Assembly (NCBI GenBank): GCA_045595745.1
Contig: JAZOBB010000069.1
Coordinates: 1-6,310 of the forward strand
Source of the DNA: RGIG1666 sp045595745
Lineage (GTDB): Bacteria > Bacillota > Clostridia > UBA1381 > UBA9506
DNA: 6,310 bases
Direction of reading: 5' to 3'
In this document: piece by piece, positions 1-6,022 of the stretch
How the letters are laid out: each line of letters starts with the position of its first letter
Numbering within the stretch: position 1 is the first letter of the stretch
Notes under the pieces: model-generated
The model's database searches: none
What the model was told of the DNA's origin: nothing
The model's input: only the letters and a program-made list of their open reading frames with translations
Translations under genes and position numbers: made by a program

Positions 1-1354
1 CTTTTATGTCAGCATTTGTATCCCACAGCATTTCTGAATAAATTGCAACAGGATACATAACATTTTCTTCAAACATTCCGTCTTCAACCAAAGCGGTAAT
101 ATACAAATCTCCGTTTGTCTCTTCGCACATCGTCTTAACCATATCAAGTGCCTTGTCGGCATTTGCAAGCCAATACGATTGCATATACCGCCAGATTCTA
201 TTCTTGCGGTCCACGCGGTTATGTGTAACCTTTTTCGAGCATTTTCCGATATAAAACGAGCCTGCCAAGTGCTCAAATTCGCCCCAGTCAAGACAAACAA
301 TACCCTTTGTTACCGCACCGTATTTTTCATTCTCGCGCAGGTGTGTTGTTTTAATTACGAAATCTTTTGTTTCGTCATAGTTTTCAATATCTTTCGGGAT
401 ATACGCAAACGGAAAACTTCCGCAATCCTCCCAGTAAAGTCTTACTCTTGGGTCTACGTTTTTAATGTAATCGAGCTTTTCTTTAACCGAGGTTGCGTGG
501 ATACCAAACTGTAGCTCCATTTCGCCGAATTTGTCAAAGAATCTTGCCGCTGCCTCGTTTACAAATTTTGTTACCGCATCAGCAACCAAAACATCACCAA
601 TTTTATCGGTTGCAAGCTCGGTAAACGACTGAAAATATATTCCGTCAACATTTAAGTGGCTGTACTGTTTTTCAAACTTTTCTAAAATTCCGTCGATACT
701 GTCATATAAGGTGTTCATATCAACAAGCGCACAGTTTACATCCCAAAGCCACGAAAATCCCCATATAACCTTTATGTTGCAGCTGTGTGCATATTCTATC
801 ATTTCGTCCGCATTTACGGGAACAAAATCGTTCCATATAATTATAGTGTTAAGCTTTAATTTAAGCATATTGTCAATAAAGCCTTTGTAGTTATATATAA
901 CGTGACCCCAAGTCCATATGCCTCTGTTTTTTACAGACGGACTCGACACACATTCATACTCAGGCAGCTTGTCCTGAGCAAAGATATCTAAAAAATATGC
1001 TCCGTGAAGATTACGATTTTCGAATTTTATTATATATTTGTTGTAAAAATCAACGCAACCATAAAGCACACCAGCATCATCGTAGCCTTCGATTATTACT
1101 CTGTCTTCGGTTACACTTATATAATACTCTTCTTCTTTGGTAAGAGTCTTCTTTGATTCTTTTGCTATGTACGGATTATCTTTTTTTGTACCAATATAAA
1201 TGCATCTGAACTCTTCTATATATTTAAGCTCAGAATATTTTACACATACAGGGTAGGCAATTGTCTGCTCTAAAATAACAGATGATATTTGCTCTAATGC
1301 CTTTTTTTGAATTTCAGTTTTCAATTCGCCGTAAACTATCGCAATTTTTTTCAT
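1..1354 (-). CDS. Glycosidase-like protein of uncharacterised family (partial, C-terminus cut by window edge)
   Basis: An open frame of 451 codons runs from ATG at 1354 to the left edge without a stop, so the C-terminus is missing. The start has a good ribosome binding site (AAAGGGG, 7 bases before ATG). No signal peptide or membrane segment is seen, so a cytoplasmic protein is likely. Residues 1-130 look like the small alpha/beta domain that precedes the barrel in GH20/GH67-type enzymes, including GVLYGCVDFYNKY (95-107). A barrel-like domain follows: NRGIWTWG (143-150), LNTIIIWNDF (168-177), IKVIWGFSWLWD (194-205), DGIYFQSFTEL (237-247) and RLYWEDC (305-311). E246 after a beta-strand and E309 are candidate catalytic acids, but this is inference. 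I recall similar hypothetical proteins in clostridial genomes but know of no characterised member; a hydrolase of glycosides is the likeliest role and the substrate is unknown. The AraC gene just upstream on the same strand may control it. Confidence 0.72.
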   Translation of the reverse strand, partial: MKKIAIVYGELKTEIQKKALEQISSVILEQTIAYPVCVKYSELKYIEEFRCIYIGTKKDNPYIAKESKKTLTKEEEYYISVTEDRVIIEGYDDAGVLYGCVDFYNKYIIKFENRNLHGAYFLDIFAQDKLPEYECVSSPSVKNRGIWTWGHVIYNYKGFIDNMLKLKLNTIIIWNDFVPVNADEMIEYAHSCNIKVIWGFSWLWDVNCALVDMNTLYDSIDGILEKFEKQYSHLNVDGIYFQSFTELATDKIGDVLVADAVTKFVNEAAARFFDKFGEMELQFGIHATSVKEKLDYIKNVDPRVRLYWEDCGSFPFAYIPKDIENYDETKDFVIKTTHLRENEKYGAVTKGIVCLDWGEFEHLAGSFYIGKCSKKVTHNRVDRKNRIWRYMQSYWLANADKALDMVKTMCEETNGDLYITALVEDGMFEENVMYPVAIYSEMLWDTNADIK

Positions 1355-1371
1355 ACGAACACCCCTTTAAA

Positions 1372-1414
1372 ATTATATGACTATTTTACCACAATTTTTT
1401 TTAAAGAGTTACAA
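1372..1414 (-). promoter_or_regulatory. Possible promoter between the AraC gene and the glycosidase-like gene
   Basis: The 75-base gap between the two genes is very AT-rich. On the minus strand it holds an extended -10-like TGGTAAAAT (1391-1383) that would start transcription about 20 bases before the glycosidase ATG, just ahead of its ribosome binding site. A TATAAT (1377-1372) is also present but sits too close to the ribosome binding site to serve the same gene well. The best -35 match, TTGTAA (1414-1409), is 20 bases away from TAAAAT, which is too long for a strong unaided promoter and could fit one that needs an activator. No terminator hairpin is visible, so read-through from the AraC gene is equally possible. 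Confidence 0.25.
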
Positions 1415-1429
1415 CTACATTTACTGTTT

Positions 1430-2260
1430 TTATGAACTTCTTTTACCTTTTTTATATTCAAACGGCAAAACACCTACATAGTTTTTAAAGCATTTAGAAA
1501 AATATGTAGGTGTATCAAATCCGCACATTTCAGATATTTTTGAAACACTTTCTGAATTTTCTTCAAGCATTGTTCTGGCAACAGATATTCTGTATATATT
1601 TAAATATGCCGAAAAGCTCATGCCGAAATTTTCTTTAAATTTTCTGCAGAAATAGCTGTGATTTAAAAAGCATTCTTTTGCCGCTTGCTTCGAGGTTATT
1701 TTGTCTTTGTAATGCTCGCTTATATATGCTAAAATATCACTGCAAAACCTGCTCTCTTTAGGATTAGCTCTTTTTTCATCAACCAAAGAATTTTTAAGCA
1801 GATACGAAAACATTAAGGTTATGTATGCGGTTACCTCCATCGCAAAGGTTTTATTTTCGCATTTAACCTCTTTAAATACCTTTTCAAACAAATCCTTTAA
1901 GTATGAGCCGTGCTCGGTCTTGCCTCTTATTATATGAATTATGCTCGTGCATTCATTTTTTAAATCTTCAGAAATTCGATTATTCATTATTACTGAAATA
2001 TCAAAGCAAATGCACTTATGTTCATAAGGCTTATCAGAATTTACTATAACCTCGTGCACCTCCATAGGATTTACAAAAACCAAATCGCCTGCTTTGGCAT
2101 AGTATTCCTTGCCCCCTATGCGAACAGTACACGAGCCCGAAATTATCAGTAAAACTTCAAACTCACTATGATTATGAAGTTTTGTAGGCAAAAAGTGATT
2201 TTGCTCACTTATTGCAACAGGTACGGATTTATACCTTATTCTAAAGCTGTCATCAAGCAT
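1430..2260 (-). CDS. AraC-family transcriptional regulator with N-terminal cupin sensor
   Basis: This 276-residue protein has the usual two-domain AraC layout and length. Residues about 15-90 form a cupin-type ligand-binding domain: LHNHSEFEVLLIISG (29-42) with the H-x-H-x-E pattern, then GGKEYYAKAGDLVFVNPMEVHEV (49-71). The C-terminal AraC DNA-binding domain begins near 173 (SDILAYISEHYKDKIT), with a first helix-turn-helix around 187-208 and a second around 237-258 (SKISEMCGFDTPTYFSKCFK), ending in the family signature GVLPFEYKK. Such proteins usually bind a sugar or related small molecule and activate nearby catabolic genes. The ATG at 2260 has GAGGTG 5-6 bases upstream. It lies 18 bases after the phosphatase stop, so the two are probably cotranscribed, and it directly precedes the glycosidase-like gene, its most likely target. 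The inducer cannot be read from sequence. Confidence 0.93.
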   Translation of the reverse strand: MLDDSFRIRYKSVPVAISEQNHFLPTKLHNHSEFEVLLIISGSCTVRIGGKEYYAKAGDLVFVNPMEVHEVIVNSDKPYEHKCICFDISVIMNNRISEDLKNECTSIIHIIRGKTEHGSYLKDLFEKVFKEVKCENKTFAMEVTAYITLMFSYLLKNSLVDEKRANPKESRFCSDILAYISEHYKDKITSKQAAKECFLNHSYFCRKFKENFGMSFSAYLNIYRISVARTMLEENSESVSKISEMCGFDTPTYFSKCFKNYVGVLPFEYKKGKRSS

Positions 2261-2278
2261 ATTGACACCTCTTTTATA

Positions 2279-2917
2279 TCAGACATAATCAGGAAGAACT
2301 GTAGAAAGCTCGCCTAAATGGTCATCATAGCTCACGCTTTTAATGGTAAATTTACCGTCATATTCTAAAACCGTCACCGATGCATTTGATACATAGGGTA
2401 TGCTTTGCATTGCCTCTAGCCCGCCTGTTTCGATAATACTCTGCGCAGTTCTTATAAATGCACCGTGTGTAACAACAACTGCAGTTTTGCCTTCGTTATC
2501 TTTTGCAATTTGCGTCAAGGCATCCATCGCCCTTTCGCCAACCTGACTTACTGATTCACCGCCAACGCAAGCAGACTTGCCTATATCATTTATCCAAACA
2601 TCAAACTCTTCAGGATAAAGTTTAGGCAGGTCGTTAAATGTAACGCCTTCCCAATCACCGCCATAAATTTCGCGCAGATTTTCTTGAGCAATTACATCGG
2701 TTTTTAAAATATTCGATATGCATTCGGCGGTTTTATATGCTCTTTTTAAATCGCTTGAATATATCGCACTCACCTTATAATTTTTAGCTATATATTCAGC
2801 CGTAAGCTCTGCTTGTTTAATTCCCTGCTTGTTTAAAGCCACATCGGTGTGACCCGTAAATATTCCGTCATGATTAGCCTCGCTGTATCCGTGACGAATC
2901 AAAAGTAAGGTTGTCAT
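2279..2917 (-). CDS. Histidine phosphatase superfamily protein (phosphoglycerate-mutase-like)
   Basis: This is a 212-residue single-domain member of the histidine phosphatase (phosphoglycerate mutase-like) superfamily. The phosphorylated histidine sits in LIRHG (H9). The other catalytic-pocket residues are visible: R59 in SSDLKRAYKTAE, E83 in LREIYGGDWEG and H151 in VVVTHGAFIR. Length and motifs match cytosolic small-molecule phosphatases of the GpmB/CobC/PhoE type; which substrate it uses (sugar phosphate, nucleotide, cobalamin intermediate) cannot be told, and no cobalamin genes are nearby. I chose ATG at 2917 over the in-frame ATG at 2932 because a GGGAG ribosome binding site lies between them, 8 bases before the inner ATG, and the inner start gives the family-typical N-terminus MTTLLLIRHG. 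The gene follows the OpgB-like gene by 49 bases and precedes the AraC gene by 18, consistent with one transcript. A TATAAT at 2943-2938 lacks a -35 partner. Confidence 0.93.
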   Translation of the reverse strand: MTTLLLIRHGYSEANHDGIFTGHTDVALNKQGIKQAELTAEYIAKNYKVSAIYSSDLKRAYKTAECISNILKTDVIAQENLREIYGGDWEGVTFNDLPKLYPEEFDVWINDIGKSACVGGESVSQVGERAMDALTQIAKDNEGKTAVVVTHGAFIRTAQSIIETGGLEAMQSIPYVSNASVTVLEYDGKFTIKSVSYDDHLGELSTVLPDYV

Positions 2918-2966
2918 TTGTAATTCTCCCATTTCAAATTATAATTAACATTCTACCAAAATAATT

Positions 2967-4502
2967 TTATTTATTGCCAATCATAAACTTCTTAATATAA
3001 AAACCGGAACTAAACAGCAGGTTATGGTCAAAAACATCGTAACCCATTTTTTCAGCTAAAGTTGCCTTTTCTGAAAATAAATTAGTACCAAGTCCAAGCC
3101 TGTCACCTTTTATTTCACAACCCATAGCCGCCAGTGTTGTCGGGAACATATCAAGGCTTGTAAAGGTCCTGTTTTTATAGGTTTCGCTTTTTTTAGCCGA
3201 ATTTATAAAGCAGTTATATACCCTTCGGTCATAATCTTCTGCTACATTTCTTTGCATATACTGGTTATCCATACTTAAATGGTCGCCGCTTATTACAATA
3301 GTTGTGTTTTCGTAAAAGCTCTGCCTTTTAAGCCACTCGATAAAGCCGTCAACCTGATGGCTTGCACACGCAATTACATTATCGTATTGTTCGTAAAATT
3401 TGCCGTCGCACAAATCGCAAACATATCCGTCAGGAAAATGTGTATCCGCTGTAAGCAACGTTACCGCAAATGGTTCTTCTGCCTTTGACAGTTGCGTAAT
3501 TTTATCCTTGGCATATTTAAAAAGATATTCATCCTCCATACCCCACCACACATAATAATCATCTTTTACAACGTTATCTTTTTTAGCAGTTAAAAGGTCG
3601 TATATATGGTCTGTTTTGTGCTGAGAAAAATAGACATCACGATTAGCATACGATGCCTCTGACCCCACTATTAAAGCCTGCTTGTAGCCGTTTTGGTGCA
3701 AAATATCAGAAAGAGTGACTGCCCCCGGCAAAAAAACATCTTTGCCATATTCATTGTTTTCAAGCACCCCGGCAGAGCCTTTTAGCGGAATGCCCGAGGT
3801 TTGCGCCACCATACCCGCAACAGTCCAGCCTGTGCCGCTGGGAGTTAAAAATCCGCCTGTTTTTTCGTTATCCGAAAAGTTTATATTTTCCTCCGCGAGC
3901 TTTGTAAGCTCAGGTATAATATTTTTACAAAGAGCACCGCCCTCAGCTTCTGACATATATGTGGTTTCCATCGACTCTAAAAAAATGTAAATTAAATTTC
4001 TCTTTTGTTCAGGAAAGGTTATAAGCTCGTTGTTTGGCTCAACAAAAAAATCTTCATAGATGGTTGTTTTAAGCATAATTTTTTGTATGTATCCAAATAC
4101 ATTTACCTTTGTTCCTGCAATCATAAAAAACACCAGTGTAAGTAACAAAGAAAGAGCTGCCTTATGCCAGAATTTTATTTTTAAAAACCATTTCCATTTT
4201 AATTTTAATAAAAATATAACCAAAACCAGTATCGCACCGCATAAAACCGTCGGCAGCACACTTTCTAAAAAAAAGCTTATTAAAAGATCGCTGTTTACTC
4301 CACCCATATTGGATAAAAGAGTGAACATTACCGAATCAAAACCGGTGTTTCCATAGTTGCGAATATACCACGAAGCAGAAAAAAACAACAAAAGTGTAAA
4401 TATCATAAAAAACGAGCACAAAACGCCCGAAAGTATACGCAATTTTATAAACTTATTATTTTCTCTATTATTTTTTATTGTATATTCTTTGGTTTTTGCC
4501 AT
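2967..4502 (-). CDS. Membrane phosphoglycerol transferase-like protein, sulfatase fold (OpgB/MdoB and LTA-synthase superfamily)
   Basis: About 511 residues. Three strong membrane segments are at roughly 24-46, 73-99 and 113-135, followed by an extracytoplasmic sulfatase/alkaline-phosphatase-fold domain. Visible motifs are RNLIYIFLES (168-177, E176 a metal ligand), GTGWTVAGMVAQTSGIPL (223-240, T227 the probable catalytic threonine), TADTHFPDGYVCDLC (351-365) and ISGDHLSMDN (404-413, D407/H408 metal ligands). These resemble E. coli OpgB (MdoB) as I recall it more than LtaS, which usually has five membrane helices. The likely reaction moves phosphoglycerol, or another phospho-alcohol, from a lipid to an envelope glycan. 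The start is uncertain: the outermost in-frame ATG (4535) has no ribosome binding site. GGAG lies 5 bases before an in-frame TTG (4511) and 14 before the ATG at 4502 used here. The neighbouring acyltransferase and glycosyltransferase genes suit an envelope-glycan role. Confidence 0.88.
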   Translation of the reverse strand: MAKTKEYTIKNNRENNKFIKLRILSGVLCSFFMIFTLLLFFSASWYIRNYGNTGFDSVMFTLLSNMGGVNSDLLISFFLESVLPTVLCGAILVLVIFLLKLKWKWFLKIKFWHKAALSLLLTLVFFMIAGTKVNVFGYIQKIMLKTTIYEDFFVEPNNELITFPEQKRNLIYIFLESMETTYMSEAEGGALCKNIIPELTKLAEENINFSDNEKTGGFLTPSGTGWTVAGMVAQTSGIPLKGSAGVLENNEYGKDVFLPGAVTLSDILHQNGYKQALIVGSEASYANRDVYFSQHKTDHIYDLLTAKKDNVVKDDYYVWWGMEDEYLFKYAKDKITQLSKAEEPFAVTLLTADTHFPDGYVCDLCDGKFYEQYDNVIACASHQVDGFIEWLKRQSFYENTTIVISGDHLSMDNQYMQRNVAEDYDRRVYNCFINSAKKSETYKNRTFTSLDMFPTTLAAMGCEIKGDRLGLGTNLFSEKATLAEKMGYDVFDHNLLFSSGFYIKKFMIGNK

Positions 4503-4546
4503 TTTTATCAATTCATCTCCATTTGCAGTAAACATTTTGTTTATTT

Positions 4547-4576
4547 ATTAAAAAACTTGTTCTATGATTTTGTCAA
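4547..4576 (-). promoter_or_regulatory. Candidate proximal promoter of the OpgB-like gene
   Basis: On the minus strand a perfect -35 box TTGACA (4576-4571) is followed after 18 bases by TTTAAT (4552-4547), five of six matches to the -10 consensus. Transcription would begin near 4540, only about five bases before the outermost ATG at 4535. That argues for translation from the downstream starts behind GGAG. This is a sequence match only. Confidence 0.4.
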
Positions 4577-4584
4577 GTTAGGAT

Positions 4585-4688
4585 AACAGCGAATAATAGG
4601 GCCCACTATTTTCTTCCTATATTTTTCACTGATTTTTCTTGAACAAAATCAATCAGAACCCGCGAGAATGCTGGATTTTATCGCTATT
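4585..4688. repeat. Imperfect inverted repeat framing the leader of the OpgB-like gene
   Basis: AACAGCGA (4585-4592) and TCGCTATT (4681-4688) are inverted copies of each other apart from one position, which would be a G-U pair in RNA. Similarity continues imperfectly inward as AT-rich arms. Between them is a second weak inverted repeat, CTGATT (4629-4634) with AATCAG (4651-4656). The whole stretch 4536-4727 contains no credible coding frame. It could be a structured mRNA leader, a short degenerate miniature element, or chance in AT-rich DNA. No target-site duplication was seen. Confidence 0.25.
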
Positions 4689-4690
4689 GT

Positions 4691-4720
4691 ATTATATCAT
4701 AAATGTTTAAAAATTGCTAA
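4691..4720 (-). promoter_or_regulatory. Candidate distal promoter with extended -10
   Basis: On the minus strand TTAGCA (4720-4715, four of six matches to the -35 consensus) is followed after 18 bases by a perfect TATAAT (4696-4691) preceded by TGA, which gives the TGnTATAAT extended -10. Initiation near 4684 would leave a leader of about 150-180 bases before the OpgB-like gene. It starts just after the acyltransferase stop at 4728, so it marks a probable new transcription unit. Confidence 0.45.
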
Positions 4721-4727
4721 TAATCTT

Positions 4728-5744
4728 TTACTGCGATTGGACATTTATGTGTAATTCCTTCTTCAATGTATAAGCTTTTGCGGGAAAAAAGAAGAAATCC
4801 AAAAACTTTACTTTCTTTGCAATTGCCGCCGCCAACACCGAAAATACCAATCCGCAAGCAGTCCCCAAAATGACGTGAATCCACCACTGGGTTATATTCA
4901 TACGAAGTAAGATTATTCTTGTTCCGGCTGTAAATATGGTGTGTAATAAGTAAATTTGAAAAGAATACTTATTTACAAAATCGAGAAAACGAGCAACAGG
5001 TTTACAGCATTGTAGCATAGAAATAAACATAATACTTGAACATATTCCAAACAGTATCATCAATTCTTTTATAAACGAAGCCTCTATTTTGTTTAGCAAA
5101 ACAAGCACGACACCTGCTACTATATGTATTAACACAATTAACCATTTAGCCCAAGCCCGAAGCTTAGTGAGGCTTTTGAAATCAACAAATGTGCCGATTC
5201 CAAAGGCAAGTGCTGAATAAAACACCACATCCAAGCTTCCAAGAGGAATACCAAAAGGTGGAGCCAAATAGCCTATTAAAACAACGATAAGCGTAATTTG
5301 CCAATTTTTTAATATTCCGGAGAATACAGTCCAAATACAAAACAAAAAGAATAGCGCATACAAAAACCAATATTGAGCAACCGGTGTTTTCCATATATAA
5401 AGAATATCAGAAACTGCAAAACCGGTATTTGATTCTCCAACTAAACTGTTTATCAATATATATATAGCTGAAAAAGCTATGTATGGAATACCAAGAGTGT
5501 AAAGCTTATAGAGTATAAATCCCGTTTTGGTATTCTTGCTTTTCCACTCTCCGGTAATTTTATACACAACACCGCTCAAAAACAGAAAAAGTGCAACATG
5601 AAAAGACCATATAAACTTTTCCATTCCCCCGAAAAACTTAGGAATATCTATGCCTGCAAGCCTTATTCCCATAATAACATGACCGAACAGAACCAAAAAA
5701 CAGGCATATCCTTTCAGTCTGTCAACAAGCACATTTCTTTCCAT
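4728..5744 (-). CDS. Acyltransferase family 3 integral membrane protein
   Basis: A 338-residue, very hydrophobic protein with about ten predicted membrane segments, the usual size for the acyltransferase-3 family (OafA/WecH/NodX-like). Family signatures are present: VDRLKGYACFLVLFGHV (7-23) with R9 and the conserved H22, SFHVALFLFLSG (47-58), QYWFLYALFF (124-133) and YSFQIYLLH (260-268). Members move acyl groups, commonly acetyl, from a cytoplasmic donor to a sugar or other exported molecule at the membrane; the acceptor here is unknown. The start at 5744 is chosen because a near-perfect AAGGAGGTG lies 4 bases upstream; in-frame ATGs at 5789 and 5765 lie in the end of the preceding glycosyltransferase gene and have poorer sites. 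The gene follows that glycosyltransferase after 17 bases, so they probably form one operon that decorates an envelope polysaccharide or lipid-linked glycan. Confidence 0.92.
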   Translation of the reverse strand: MERNVLVDRLKGYACFLVLFGHVIMGIRLAGIDIPKFFGGMEKFIWSFHVALFLFLSGVVYKITGEWKSKNTKTGFILYKLYTLGIPYIAFSAIYILINSLVGESNTGFAVSDILYIWKTPVAQYWFLYALFFLFCIWTVFSGILKNWQITLIVVLIGYLAPPFGIPLGSLDVVFYSALAFGIGTFVDFKSLTKLRAWAKWLIVLIHIVAGVVLVLLNKIEASFIKELMILFGICSSIMFISMLQCCKPVARFLDFVNKYSFQIYLLHTIFTAGTRIILLRMNITQWWIHVILGTACGLVFSVLAAAIAKKVKFLDFFFFPAKAYTLKKELHINVQSQ

Positions 5745-5761
5745 ATTGCACCTCCTTAAAA

Positions 5762-5938
5762 TCATTTTACCTTTTCCTTGCTCCTGCAAGTTGCAGAAAC
5801 AATATATTTCGGTCTTCCTTTAATTTCATCATAAATACGGGCAACATAATATCCGATAATACCCAGGCTTATCATCATAATACTTCCTATAAATATCAGG
5901 ATAATTATAACCGTTGTCATACCTTCAAGGGCAATACC
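5762..5938 (-). pseudogene. C-terminal end of a GtrB-like glycosyltransferase, separated from the rest by an adapter artefact
   Basis: Read on the minus strand from 5938, this encodes GIALEGMTTVIIILIFIGS and then the canonical end of GtrB/DPM1-like family-2 glycosyltransferases, YYVARIYDEIKGRPKYIV, followed by a short polar tail and TGA at 5764-5762. The second membrane helix of the C-terminal pair is here. It has no start of its own and repeats, with five base changes, the segment at 6023-6121. It is in the same frame as the 5993-6310 fragment, and only the stop codons inside the inserted 84 bases separate them. I read it as the true end of the same gene, or of a close allele, rather than as a natural pseudogene. 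Confidence 0.85.
5840..5938. repeat. Direct repeat copy 1 (99 bases), adapter-flanked duplicate
   Basis: This segment matches 6023-6121 at 94 of 99 positions with no gap, at an offset of 183 bases. It ends exactly where the adapter sequence begins. The five differences, read in the glycosyltransferase frame, are four silent changes and one Val/Ile change, so the two copies look like real alleles rather than random errors. Confidence 0.95.
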
Positions 5939-6022
5939 AAGTCGGAGGCCAAGCGGTCTTAGGAAGACAAATTATTGTGCCAACTCCTTGGCTCACAGAA
6001 CGACATGGCTACGATCCGACTT
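5939..6022. other. Untrimmed DNBSEQ (BGI/MGI) library adapter with index: artificial sequence
   Basis: The 84 bases divide into three parts. Positions 5939-5970 equal the 32-base read-1 adapter, which begins AAGTCGGAGGCCAAGC. Positions 5971-5980 (ATTATTGTGC) occupy the place of the 10-base sample index. Positions 5981-6022 equal the reverse complement of the 42-base read-2 adapter, which begins AAGTCGGATCGTAGCC. Both were matched from memory of the published adapter sequences and agree over their full length. The outer CCAAGTCGGA/TCCGACTTGG inverted repeat (5937-5946, 6015-6024) exists because both adapters begin with AAGTCGGA, and the last two bases on each side are chance matches in the insert. 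The block is not biological. It brings in-frame stops into the glycosyltransferase gene. Confidence 0.97.

Noticed and set aside
4..300. A 98-residue minus-strand open frame starting at 300.
   Set aside because: It is a different frame inside the glycosidase-like gene, whose own frame is open over all 451 codons from 1354 to the window edge and has recognisable conserved motifs.
2938..2943. A TATAAT on the minus strand 20 bases before the phosphatase ATG.
   Set aside because: No -35-like hexamer occurs at 16-19 bases upstream, and such a hexamer is expected by chance in this AT-rich gap.
3279..4551. Plus-strand open frames of 64-98 residues opposite the OpgB-like gene.
   Set aside because: They are antisense shadows of a well-supported gene, with no ribosome binding site or recognisable family features.
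4551..4579. A possible rho-independent terminator for the acyltransferase operon: AACTTG and CAAGTT arms followed by a T run on the minus strand.
   Set aside because: The stem has only six pairs, mostly A-T, with a 14-base loop, and it overlaps a perfect TTGACA box. It is too weak to call.
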